The notes below the pieces were generated by a model. It did no database searches and was not told the origin of the DNA. It saw only the letters and a program-made list of their open reading frames with translations. The translations under genes were made by a program, and so were the position numbers. From the NCBI RefSeq assembly GCF_932526225.1, contig NC_064042.1, positions 10,244,540 to 10,308,539 on the forward strand: a stretch of 64,000 nucleotides of DNA, read 5' to 3'. This document shows, in pieces, positions 36,150 through 47,428 of the stretch. The stretch comes from Nematostella vectensis. Taxonomy: Eukaryota > Cnidaria > Anthozoa > Actiniaria > Edwardsiidae. Every line of letters starts with the position of its first letter. Position 1 is the stretch's first letter.

Positions 36150-37296
36150 TCGCTATTTTCTCCCCTAAATTAGCGTAAATCGAGTTGTAATTATACATAA
36201 GAACTTTTTATTATAATAAACAACAGTAACAATCATGTTAGCCCTAAGACGGGGCCTGGTGCATTCCAATTTGATCCAGAAATGTTTGAAACCGCCAAAA
36301 TAAATCGATATGTATTGTCGTATGCAGGGAGGGGGGGGGGGGGGGGGGGGGCACGTGCCCTCAGTGCCCCAACTCCTGCTACGGCCTGCAGAATGTTTCT
36401 ATAGGTAGATTTGTAGATTTGTATATTTTCGTTCCTTGTAAGACACTTTCATCGATGCCACGATGTGAGCAGGCGGCGCCATATCAAACATATCCCCCAC
36501 GGATAGTGTCCTTCGTATGTATTGCCTTATATGGTCATTCATGCCCATATTTAGAAGAGCTAAAGTTTCCCCGTTCCCTGATCTACAGAAAACATGGTGA
36601 AAAATACTGATCAATTTGCCTGTCAATTTGACACTCGAGGCAAAAGTTTGTCAAGAAAAACTTGATCGCTTGGTCAAATCCTTTTCTTAAAAAAAGTCCA
36701 TAGACCCAGGCCTCCAAGAGATTGACCGACCGTGTTAGAAGGTCACCAAAATATTGATATGGCAGGGAAATCTTTGTAAGATCGATATGGAATGGAACAT
36801 CGATAAATTATTTTGAGAATTACCAAACTCTGCGGTATCCGTTGCTAACTTAGCTCCAGCAAAAAGGCCTACTGCTCTGTACCTTATAAACCTTATGATG
36901 AATGGAACCTTTTTCACTGTCAAACACATAGGGTGCAAAACTTTCAATTATTGAAAAATTTCCAGTTTGAGATTCGATCTACTTCTACAATTCGTAGATG
37001 TGGTTCCGGTTTCTCCACCACCAAGGTGGTGGCCAGGGATGAAATGGTGTCCAGGCGCTCACCCCTAACTACGCGTCTTCTTTAAAAAATATATTACAGA
37101 TTCCCGTCTTTGAAGGATCGTCCGATAACTAATTCAATAGGGCGACGGGCGATTCACGATGCCAGCAAAAGGATGTCGCCTCAAGCACACTCGGTTGAGC
37201 GCGCACGCATTTCTTGACGACGTATTGAGGACTGGACCCTATCCATGATTCATTGCGCCAAGGCATATCATCAAGCGCCGCACGTCATGATCATAG

Positions 37297-37993
37297 ATTA
37301 TATTATATTATATTATATTATATTATATTATATTATATTATATTATATTATATTATATTATATTATATTATATTATATTTTATTATATTATATTATATTA
37401 TATTATATTATATTATATTATATTATATTATATTATATTATATTATATTATATTATATTATATTATATTATATTATATTATATTATATTATATTATATTA
37501 TATTATATTATATTATATTATATTATATTATATTATATTATATTATATTATATTATATTATATTATATTATATTATATTATATTATATTATATTATATTA
37601 TATTATATTATATTATATTATATTATATTATATTATATTATATTATATTATATTATATTATATTATATTATATTATATTATATTATATTATATTATATTA
37701 TATTATATTATATTATATTATATTATATTATATTATATTATATTATATTATATTATATTATATTATATTATATTATATTATATTATATTATATTATATTA
37801 TATTATATTATATTATATTATATTATATTATATTATATTATATTATATTATATTATATTATATTATATTATATTATATTATATTATATTATATTATATTA
37901 TATTATATTATATTATATTATATTATATTATATTATATTATATTATATTATATTATATTATATTATATTATATTATATTATATTATATTATAT
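37297..37993. repeat. (ATATT)n array upstream of copy D
   Basis: About 700 bp of ATATT with a single interruption (ATTTTATT near 37378). A stretch of about 110 bp to its left (37176-37285) is absent from unit 1. Confidence 0.98.
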
Positions 37994-38178
37994 TTTTTTG
38001 GGCTCCAGATATATCCTTGTTTGTTTTGGCAAGGGTTTTTCAGCCCTCCCACTCTAAAATGGTCTCCGCGGTCCCTGGCTAATGGCTCGGGCGAAGCGTC
38101 GTGTTGAAGACGGCATATTTATGCTTTCTCACTTTCCTTGTATGGTGCGCGCGTGGTCAGAACCCTTGCGCGCGCGCG

Positions 38179-38214
38179 TGACGTCATGTCCGCTGGTGAC
38201 GTAATAATGCAAAT
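38179..38214 (+). promoter_or_regulatory. Copy D promoter motifs: CRE plus octamer
   Basis: TGACGTCA at 38179-38186 and ATGCAAAT at 38207-38214 are conserved. The middle site is changed to TGACGTAA (38197-38204). The promoter block therefore survives in the copy whose leader is broken. Confidence 0.45.
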
Positions 38215-41086
38215 TAGAATAGAAATCAAAGAGACCCATGCTAGCTTGCAAGCTACAGATCTGCGATGATCTGGATAATTGTAAGCGTAATTTAGGGGAC
38301 TTTCTTGGGTATACTAGACCATGTATACCCAAATCTACAAATACTATATTTACCAAAAATGTTAGCGGCAGAGTCGCGCAATGGTGAGTTGAAATCTTTG
38401 TTATTTTACCTCAAAATGACACTGCGCTTTCTCGAATGTGTTCCTTTTTTTTTCGATAGCCTTTAGCGATTTTTTTTTTACATATTTTATTAATTTTGCA
38501 GTAATTCTTGGAATTACAGATTTTTCAGAACCAAGCTCTCTCATCGGTAAGTGTTGAAATGTTTAATAATTCTTGGATTAATTATTTTTAAAAAACTAAA
38601 CGATTTACTTGATAGTTTGTTCCATTGCTTGTTAGCTTAGCCACAACTAAAAGCAATGAAAAAGATATCGTTATTTACAAGTGTTTGAGCCCTTCTGAAT
38701 TAGTCTATAGATCGATTCTTGTTGTTTTCTGTTCAGATACCTGTACTGTATATAAAAACCGCACGAGATAATGTTGGCAATACAAATTTTGTTGCAAACC
38801 ATTAGCTAACGGGGAATGGGGGGGGGGGGGGGAGCGGGGACAGTTCACAGTGGATGCGGGATTTTCCAAAGGACATATGGGGCGCACTGTCTGCTTCCCT
38901 TTTTTATTGGGGGGGGGGGGGGGAGGTTGTTCTAGAGACATCAGGTCTACTACTACTGTTCTACTACTGTTTATTCAATCACAGAGACTTGGGGTGCGGT
39001 CATTAATTACTGGGGGGCATTTTTGCAAAACTCTGGGCTAAAAATTTTTTGTCCCCTTCAAATCCAAGCCCAAAAATCGTGCCCCCCCCCCGAGACCGCA
39101 ACCCCCCCCCCCCCCCCCCGCCTCCACTTATTTATATTCAATGATTATATGTCTTTACAACCACAGAGAATTGATATATTGAATGTAACTGAGATATAAC
39201 CTTTTACTAAAATATAGATCAGCTAGCATGGCAATTTTGTCTTTTTTAATTTAAGTATGAATCTTCACTTCGCTAGTTTAAGAGTGACAAATAGATGAAC
39301 AACATATACCTGTGTCGCTAGAAAACGACTACGTCGTCGACGAGTCTAGGTTTCGCAACATTTTAATGTATTTGTTTTGTTCAACTGATTAGAACAGGCA
39401 GGCGCCGAATTAATTCTGGTTTTAAGATATTAATGAGCAAGAACGTCATTGTTCAAATGTAAATTTTATTCAGTTCACAATGTTTCCTCTATTATATACT
39501 TAGTTCAATATTGTTCAGGAACCAATCTTGTATTTATATAAATATATTTTGAGAATCCCTCTAATGGTTGACAGACAAAGACCCAAAAATGTGACCCCCC
39601 TTTAATGACAGCCCCAAAAATGTGACCTCCCCCCAAAAAAAAAAACATTGGCGTCCTAAAAGACATAGCCTCCCTACATATTTGCCCCCCCCCCCCCCCC
39701 CAGTAATAAATGGCCGCTCCCTTAGTCGCAGAGGCGTACAACATAAGACTTCAGCCCTGTGTTGATTCATAAATTTCAGGAAATGGTATAACGAGACTAA
39801 GAGTAATAACCTCTATCCATTTGTTTGCAGAGTTTCGGGACAGAAGAATTGGATACGCTCGGGAGCCTACACTCCCAGATGTTGTATATAGATGTAATAT
39901 AACAGGTGAGTAAAGATTTCACCTGACATATAACCCCCTAGATTATCTATATACATATAGTACAACAAGCAGAGATGATTGATTTTTTGCCATTAAAAAC
40001 TCTGAAAATTTAAATACGAGAATAAGTAACCTGTGTCTATTTTATTTCTTTGCAGAGTTTCGGGACAAAAGGATTGGATACGAACGGCAGCCTTCCCTTC
40101 CCTTTTACGTGTATAAGAACACAACCTACACGCCAGGTGAGTAATGAAATCAAATAAGTCATATAACCTTACCCTTTGACGTGTATAACACTATCTTTAC
40201 GACAGGTGCAAATGGTGTTATACACCTCACCGGGAAGTTACGTGTATAATACTACACTAGTCGCTTGTATGTCAGCAGATGATATGACATCTGGTCGGTG
40301 AACACGTCGTCTTATACTATAACATGAGTGATTGACTCAAAAACTTTTACACTTGTCTCCTTGCTGATCATTTCTGTATTTTATATTGTAATTGAACTTT
40401 GTTTATGTTGCTGATCTATTTGTTTTGTTTTAATCGTAGTCGGGCTGGTTCCGAAGGTAACCGCCCTAGCTGTAATTCCACCTGCACCGGAAGTAGTACC
40501 GCTATGGTGCAATCCTTTTTTCGTGTCGTTTGTCGTCATGGCGACCATGGTCACGGTAGCTGTTTTAGCAGTCAACTGGGACAGCGGAGAACAAACTGAT
40601 GACGATAAAGAAGACGAGAACAAGATGTCTTCCGACTTGAGGATCTGCCTGATGAAGGTGAGTACTGAGATGAATGTACAGTACCACGTCTGGTCTCTTT
40701 GCGAGCTCCAGGAAGAGGCGTTGGAGGGCGGAGGGAGGGGGGTCGAAGCAGTACTACGTAAGTGCCAAAAAACACTGTAGGACTTTTAGAAGTTGCTGTA
40801 TCTAATAATAATACTTGAAGGATATTCACTCAGAATAGCTGCACAAGCAAAAGCTGTAGAAGGGCAAGTATTGCAAGTATATGACAATTAGGGCGTCCGC
40901 TGTACAATATCTAGGGCCAGATACATATTACCAACTGTTTGTCCCGAAGACTGTTATTCAAAGTATGTTTTTAGATAGCAAAAATATATCAAGAAAAAGG
41001 AGAGTAGGAAAATGGTTAGGGTTAGTTTAAGAGAGTAGTTATAACTTGGGAAGGGAATTGTGTTGAAGTTACATTTTGCTTTACAG

Positions 41087-44005
41087 GAACAAGGCGCGCC
41101 TTCAGCAACGTTCCACCCCCTGGCGAGTTGCGCCGAAAATGATCTGTGCAGTAAACAGACCCAAGACTTAGACAAAAGAGTAAAACTCGAAGAAAAGGAA
41201 GTTCAAGCATTAGTTCCTCCTCGTGCGCGGTGTGAGTCCAGATCTCCTCCTGTCATGGGCACCAAGTCCATCGCGAAAATGGCTTCAGTGTCATATGAAG
41301 ATGCGTCGCCAATCAAACACGCGGTTATCCTTTCTAACGCTCTGAGTGCTTGGCGGTCAATTCCAATCGTCTTGGACGCTCTTTTTCCAGGCACTGTAGC
41401 ACCAAACCGCTGTAGATCAACCAGCGCTGCTTCGATCACCAGTGACTTGACGATCCTCACAGCACCACAATCCGGGAGCTCCAGAATATTATTACCCGCA
41501 GGGCAACAAGAGCCTCTGTTACCAAGGGTTAATGAAGAGGAAGCACTAACTGTCAGTAAACAGCTAGCAGCCAAATCACTTGCATCAGTGAAGGGCCCAG
41601 AACCAACTCAGCCCATGGGGAAGGAGAGACAATTTAAGCCCGAGTACACCATGGGCTTGCTAGCAGTACTGGCTAGAGTAGTAAGCCGTGTTAACCGCCT
41701 GACGTCGTCCAACAGCAGCACCATTGATAGAAATCGACTACTGCCGCTGAAGACCGCTGCACTCGGTTTCGCTGAATTTGGCATTGCCTTGTCGCCTGTT
41801 CTGATGTTCAATATCAGAAGAAAAGACCATGATGAGAACTCTTTAGACACCGCCCTTCATGAATCAACTTTACAGATGTCCAAAACTGTTTCGGCTGCTA
41901 TGTCGACAGCACACGTGAACATCTTAGCCAACAGCCGCACTGCCACTGTTGCATCCTTTAAGAACGTGGAGACGGAGTTACAGCAAAAGGATGCTTCCAG
42001 TGACAATTATAACAAAAGTATCAGCAGCAGTAGGGATATCGGTGGTCACATGTTGAGGACCGTGAGTCGTCCATTGTCGGCGCCAATGCCAAGACGTTCT
42101 ACATCTATCAGTGACCTTGCACGTGATTTGCCGACCCCGAGGCAAGCTGCTCACTCAGTATCACTCCCAGACCTGACCATGGTGCAAACTCCAGCTCGGT
42201 TTTCTAATGGTGTACAAGCAAAACCAGCTAAGCTGAGACTTGATGCACCAAAACCTCAATCGGCGCTGGTGACGTCGACAAAAACCAAGGCAGTAGAGCC
42301 ACAATCAGTGATGGCTTCCAAGCCTTCTTCTGCTTCTGCTCCCCCCAGCAACACCTACAGAACCCAAAACACTGATCAGGTTAAGTCTGGCTCGTCTATC
42401 CATGCTCCCACAAGCAATGAAGACATAATCAAGGCAATGTCTTCTTCTGCTACTTCTCCCAAGACCACTGAGCGCTTTGCTTCCAAACCTGATGTGAAGG
42501 ACGCGTGTGCAACTGAAAGTCCTTCACTTCTAACCGCATATGAAATCCAAGAAAAAATAAACAGCCTCTCAATACATGCCAAAGAGACACGAACTCAGAA
42601 GAGGAGGAGACGTCGAGAAAAGGCTAAGCTATATGCCAGCTTGCGAGCTCTGTCGAATGACACAACGCCAGCCAACGACAGCAAGGCTGATAATACGCAG
42701 GCTAGCGTCACTGAGATTGATGAGGATGTTACTACCACTGTTGCATCCTTTAAGAACGTGAAGACGAAGTTACAGCAAAAGGATGCCTCAAGTGGCAATG
42801 ATAACAAAAGTGTCAATAGTAGTAGGGATATCGGTGGTCACATGTTGAGGATCGTGAGTCATCCATCTTCGGCGCCAATTCCAAGACGCTCTACATCTAT
42901 CAGTGACCTTGCACGTGATTTGCCGACCCCGAGGCAAGCTGCTCACTCAGTATCACTCCCAGACCTGACCATGGTGCAAACTCCAGCTCGGTTTTCTAAT
43001 GGTGAACAAGCAAAACCATCTAAGCTGCGACTTGATGCACCAAAACCTCAATCGGCGCTGGTGACGTCGACAAAAACCAAGGCAGTAGAGCCACAGTCAG
43101 TGATGGCTTCCAAGCCTTCTTCTGCTTCTGCTTCCCCCGGCAACACCTACAGAACCCAAAACACTGATCAGGTTAAGTCTGGCTCGTCTATCCATGCTCC
43201 CACAAGCAATGAAGACAGAATCAAGGCAGTGTCTTCTTCTGCTATGGCTTCCAAAACATCTGAGCGTTTTACTACCAAGCCTGGTTCGTCTATCGATGCT
43301 CCCTCAGGCAAGAAAGACAGAATCAAGGCAGTGTCTTCTTCTGTTACAGCTCCAAAGACATCTGAGCGTTTTGCTACCAAGCCTGGATCGTATATCGATG
43401 CTCCCACAGGCAATAAAGACAGAATCAAGGCAGTGTCTTCTTCTGTTACAGCCCCAAAGACATCTAAGCGTTTTGCTACCAAGCCTGGTTCGTCTATCGA
43501 TGCTCCCACAGGCAAGAAAGACAGAATCAAGGCAGTGTCTTCTTCTGCTACTACTTCCAAGACCACTGGGCGCTTGGCTTCGTCGGGTTTGTCTTTACAT
43601 GCTCTTCCAAGAAACATAGACAGAACAAGTTCTAGTAAATCAATCTCTTCGAAGCGTTCAAGCGACTCAGGCCCTTCAGCATACACGCTAAAGGTGATAA
43701 AGGAGAACCTCAGGACCAGCAGCCTTTCAGTGACGCCCCCAGAAAGGAGCCTTCAGACGCCTGTACCACCGAAACCAACTGAAGCACAAAAAAGAAAAGC
43801 ACGCAGGGTGAAGCTGGAGATGTACCTTAGCATGAGCTTGAATACTCAAGGGGTTCATAGAAGAGGGTCATCTAATACACCAAGTGCTGCTAAACGCCCA
43901 ATCAAAATGACTGAAGATGCATTCCCGACGACGGGAACAAGTGGCGGGCGTCAGAAAGCCACGGTTATTGATAGAGCAGATGCATCGAAGTGTCCCACTG
44001 GCTAG
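41087..44005 (+). CDS. Copy D exon 6: cytoplasmic tail, still open
   Basis: Open exon of 972 residues plus stop despite the upstream nonsense codon in exon 1. It shares PQSGSS, VVSRVNRL and SLDT with copy C but keeps DLTMVQ like A and B. Three SIDAP-type units. An intact 2.9-kb frame suggests the leader mutation is recent or that the tail has been homogenised by its neighbours. Confidence 0.85.
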   Translation, partial: EQGAPSATFHPLASCAENDLCSKQTQDLDKRVKLEEKEVQALVPPRARCESRSPPVMGTKSIAKMASVSYEDASPIKHAVILSNALSAWRSIPIVLDALFPGTVAPNRCRSTSAASITSDLTILTAPQSGSSRILLPAGQQEPLLPRVNEEEALTVSKQLAAKSLASVKGPEPTQPMGKERQFKPEYTMGLLAVLARVVSRVNRLTSSNSSTIDRNRLLPLKTAALGFAEFGIALSPVLMFNIRRKDHDENSLDTALHESTLQMSKTVSAAMSTAHVNILANSRTATVASFKNVETELQQKDASSDNYNKSISSSRDIGGHMLRTVSRPLSAPMPRRSTSISDLARDLPTPRQAAHSVSLPDLTMVQTPARFSNGVQAKPAKLRLDAPKPQSALVTSTKTKAVEPQSVMASKPSSASAPPSNTYRTQNTDQVKSGSSIHAPTSNEDIIKAMSSSATSPKTTERFASKPDVKDACATESPSLLTAYEIQEKINSLSIHAKETRTQKRRRRREKAKLYASLRALSNDTTPANDSKADNTQASVTEIDEDVTTTVASFKNVKTKLQQKDASSGNDNKSVNSSRDIGGHMLRIVSHPSSAPIPRRSTSISDLARDLPTPRQAAHSVSLPDLTMVQTPARFSNGEQAKPSKLRLDAPKPQSALVTSTKTKAVEPQSVMASKPSSASASPGNTYRTQNTDQVKSGSSIHAPTSNEDRIKAVSSSAMASKTSERFTTKPGSSIDAPSGKKDRIKAVSSSVTAPKTSERFATKPGSYIDAPTGNKDRIKAVSSSVTAPKTSKRFATKPGSSIDAPTGKKDRIKAVSSSATTSKTTGRLASSGLSLHALPRNIDRTSSSKSISSKRSSDSGPSAYTLKVIKENLRTSSLSVTPPERSLQTPVPPKPTEAQKRKARRVKLEMYLSMSLNTQGVHRRGSSNTPSAAKRPIKMTEDAFPTTGTSGGRQKATVIDRADASKCPTG
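43178..43580 (+). repeat. Copy D 102-bp coding minisatellite, three units
   Basis: Three units start at about 43280 with 102-bp spacing: APSGKKDR, YIDAPTGNKDR and APTGKKDR. The second shares the SYIDAP variant with copy C. Confidence 0.9.
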
Positions 44006-44201
44006 AGACTCCCGTCACCCTCTGGACCTAAACGCCCTCAGAAATAAGATAGAACTATGTACCTGGACCTGTTCATATAACTTTTACAACACTCTCAGGA
44101 ATTAAGCTAGAACTCCATTATCAACCTACTCATATAGTTTCATATTACCCGTTCTCTATATGCCTTTTATTTTATGCTTATTTTTTATCCACTTGCAAAC
44201 T

Positions 44202-44207
44202 AATAAA
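44202..44207 (+). terminator. Polyadenylation signal, copy D
   Basis: AATAAA about 200 bp after the stop, in the same context as in the other copies. Confidence 0.65.
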
Positions 44208-46161
44208 TACTATTTCCGTTTAACCCTTTGTCTTTTGTTTTTAAATGCTACTCTGAGAGAGGTTTGGAAATCCTAGAGGCTGCACACGGAAATTGCCACC
44301 CTCATGTTGCAGAGGCGTTGACGTTTCAGGATTCATGTATAGACCAATCGCCTCTAGCCCCTCGCGAAGCCGAGTTGTCTGTTTTCGTGCTGAAAACCAA
44401 GAGAACCTGGAAAAGACAATAAAAAGTTTTAGAACATTCTTTGGAGATAAAAAAGGCTTTTAATGCCGATGATTTTTTGTTGGACTTTTAGAAGGCTAGG
44501 GAAATGTTTGAGCTTCATACGTGGTTTTAGCAGTCTGAATCCGCAAGACCACTGGCGAGTTAAGCATGCATTGACTAAGGTAAAGTAAGGTAATTAATTT
44601 TCAAGTGAATCAGCAGTTGTTAGATTTGATAGTAACACTGTAGTTATAAGTTATAGTAGCTATGTAAGGACCTTTGGTATAAATCACAATCAGTTAAATC
44701 AATCGACATTTTAATGAACAATTTCTCAGCAATTTATATATTTAGATATTTACTAAATAATCTTACAATTTTTATGCTTTGAAAGTCCTTGATCCGAATT
44801 GTGTAAAGAATGTTTCTGTAGGCTATAAACCCTTTGCAAATCAGACTCCCAATCCAATCTATTCTAGGATGATAATATCAATCAAGTTTTAGACATTCAA
44901 AACCAAAATTTTAACCGCAAGTTGGATATGGACTAATTAGCAGATTCTTCATCTAAAGCGTACATCGCATAACGATGGTGAGATAATAACTATACACTAA
45001 AACATTTTGTGCCACAAAAATGATGCCTGGTTATGTTAATAAAAAAAATTCAATAAATAATAAAAAGTTAATATAATATAAAATAGTTATTTTTATAATA
45101 TAATTATAAATATTATAATTATAATATAATTATAAAATACTTTATACCTTAATAAATATCTTATTAAATATTGTACTATAACTTTGAGAAGACCACAAAG
45201 CTTAAGAAATACACCAACATACAAATTCATGGTGCTCCATTTTCCTAAACACGCCTTGCGAGATTCGAGGGGTGCAGACTCTTGTATATGAGGACAAATA
45301 AAAAATTCCCAAAAATACACGCACTAGACTCGCGGTAAAGAAAACGGGCATACCAGAGGGACTTCAGAATGTGAGGGGACGGGAAAAATATTCCAACTAA
45401 AAAATCATCGATCATAAAAGAGGACGCCATGGACTTGAGGCAACCCCTCCGCAACCCCTTAATAAAATCCATCACCCGTTTATCCCCAATAATCGCCATA
45501 CGCTCGGTCTTGGGAAGGGAACTGTCTCGTCACTACTATTCACTTCCGAGTCTTCTTAAACTGTAAAGACCCCTTCCACTCTTTCTATTAACCGTCCCGT
45601 CCCCGTCACCAAAGTTTGTCTTGAGGTACTTGTCCTGGAATTGTCTCTCCTTGAACTCGAAGGCCCCCCCCGTACAGGCAGTACAGCTAGGGTTACGCTC
45701 GGCGGGTGGTTGGACCAGACAGTGGGGGAGGGACTAGCCCATTGATGGTTTTACCGAGGGGGTAGTTCAGATCGTCCAGAAATTCTTCAAATGTTGAAAT
45801 GACTGGCTGAGATTCAAAGAGAATGAGTTTTAGGTAATTAGGTTCTCCTGGTATTAAGTACTACTGCGAAACGATTCTTTTCGGGTAAGTAAGCCTTCGC
45901 TAATACATATTTTGCTTAGAACGGTTTTTCTTTTCTCTTTTACATCACTTTGGGCAATTAAGCTGTGTTCTTTTCTGGGATATGACACGCTGGCACTAGA
46001 GCATACTGTGGCCTCCCCCGTTTGTCACCATATCAAGAAAATTCAGCCAAAAATTGTTGTTTCTTCCACAGAAAACACGCTACAAGAATTTGGCGTTTTT
46101 GCCCTAAATAAATAACACATACATAATTTCTATTAAAGTTCGCGACATATTCATTCATTCA

Positions 46162-47416
46162 TATGTATATCCTATATAAACATATTGACCCCTCAACCGG
46201 CCTGTACCGGCTTTGGGAAGTACCCACAACCCAAAAAATTCATAAATTCGAAATAAAGACAACAAGATAAAGATACTCAGGCATCAGTCTAAGGGATAAA
46301 TGGTCTTGCAGATATGCATCCAATCAAGGTGTTGGCATCTACTCTTAAGCCAAATAATAGCACAGGTTCTTTGACAAATCTCAAATCGAACAAGGAGAGA
46401 AAAGCAGAATCACCCCTCTTAATAAAACGCTCAAAATACCACACAAGGGAGAGAGATCAGCAAACACAGCTCAAGACACAAATAGATACCTTTATTCTGA
46501 TCCTCCAGGTACATTTCCTTGGCCTCAAAACACAATGTCCATTCCTTGAAGGATTGTACAACCACGAAAATATCTTTACGTATTGCAAAGCATTCTGGGA
46601 GATCCAGGGGGAAATTCACGAGGGGAGGGCCAGTCAACACTCCTCTCCCCAAAGTCAGATGGTTTTTAGACAGTCTTTTCACCCCGAAGCCAAACAAATC
46701 AATTCCAGGTCATACAGACCCAGAATAGCAGTGTAAACAATTTTGGAATCAATTTGGTTTCAGAAAAGACAGCATTTAGGAGAGCTGTGGTGATTCATTA
46801 GAAAATTATTTTCTCATCCGGGCAAAGCCAAACAAGAAAAAATCATCATGAATCCACCTTTGCTTGCAAATATCCATAAGCAAAGCACTCAATTATGCCC
46901 CAAAAGACTTCATGATGTCCTGAGACACTCTCCTAATATGCTCATAGCTGTATTTTTGATGAAAAATACAAGCAACCATCAACTTGTGCTGGCTTCAGCA
47001 CAACGACGAGGGATTAAAAGTGGGGACCGCAAAGCACTGTTGGAAAGCTTGGATACCGCTGACTAGGTGCAGCTGTGTTTGACTTTGACGGGCTGTATAA
47101 AACTCAGAATAGGGGGGGAGGTATCTGTTTTCAGTCTGTTTTTTTGTAAATTCAGCTCCAAAAAAGCCAGGGGTCAATGGGTTAATATAAAATATAAAAA
47201 CCACGTCACCGAGTCACAGTACGCATGCTCAAACACCGCTGACCACTGCCATGGTGGCAAAACATGAAAGTTAGAAACTTTTCATGCTTCGTTTTTTTCC
47301 CCATGAAAACGCAAGGAATATTCAATAACATAATGATATAGCAGGGGCGCCGTTGAAGATATTCAAGAAAGCTAGTCTGGAGATTTTTATTTCCCTTAAC
47401 GTGGAAAGACGTTGAA
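46162..47416. other. Intergenic region between the array and GCC2
   Basis: Unique sequence. A 140-codon plus frame (46314-46736) overlaps a minus-strand frame (46697-46431) that includes CFAIRKDIFVVVQSFKEWTL. The latter has protein-like composition and ends near a potential donor, but has no start or partner exon that I can support. I call neither. The GCC2 promoter presumably lies in the right end. Confidence 0.35.
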
Positions 47417-47428
47417 ATGGCAGCCATC
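47417..47428 (+). CDS. GCC2: GCC2 proposed first coding exon, 12 nt
   Basis: ATG GCA GCC ATC is followed directly by GTAAGTGT, with a good start context (GAAATGG). Exon 49640-49768 has a clear acceptor (TTCTACAG) and is open in phase 0 from its first base, six codons before its own ATG at 49658. Joining the two gives MAAI-SDRSPE-METANGH without a stop. If this exon is wrong, translation starts at 49658. Confidence 0.5.

Larger units (their letters stand above)
26249..39004 (+). repeat. Tandem array unit 3
   Basis: Third unit, 12,756 bp, carrying exons 3-6 of copy C and exons 1-2 of copy D. Its spacer resembles that of unit 2 more than that of unit 1, for example in the longer CTCCTCTCCCGTCG stretch at 35646-35659. 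It lacks about 75 bp of the 3' flank after copy C, near 31447. Its (ATATT)n array is about 700 bp. Confidence 0.95.
38266..44005 (+). pseudogene. Array gene copy D: leader interrupted by a stop, tail intact
   Basis: Exons equivalent to copy B: 38266-38383, 38502-38546, 39831-39905, 40056-40136, 40440-40657 and 41087-44005. Codon 10 of the leader, TTG in B, is TAG at 38293-38295. A new ATG at 38238, created by an A-to-T change in the 5' leader, opens an out-of-frame reading frame. The next in-frame ATG is codon 32 at 38359, which would give a protein without the hydrophobic leader. Exons 2-6 remain open and splice sites are intact, with three SIDAP units and a 972-residue tail. It is either a very young pseudogene or a gene making a leaderless product in which the exon-5 helix acts as signal anchor. 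Confidence 0.7.
39005..46161 (+). repeat. Tandem array unit 4, truncated
   Basis: Fourth unit, about 7.16 kb. It matches the others through exons 3-6 of copy D and the first part of the spacer, then stops inside a short ATTC-type run (about 46150-46161) equivalent to 6947-6961 in unit 1. Everything to its right is unrelated to the array, so this is the right edge of the tandem block. Confidence 0.93.

Noticed and set aside
46314-46736. 140-codon plus frame and overlapping 88-codon minus frame
   Set aside because: Neither has a recognisable domain, start context or partner exon, and they overlap in opposite directions; left as unexplained intergenic sequence.
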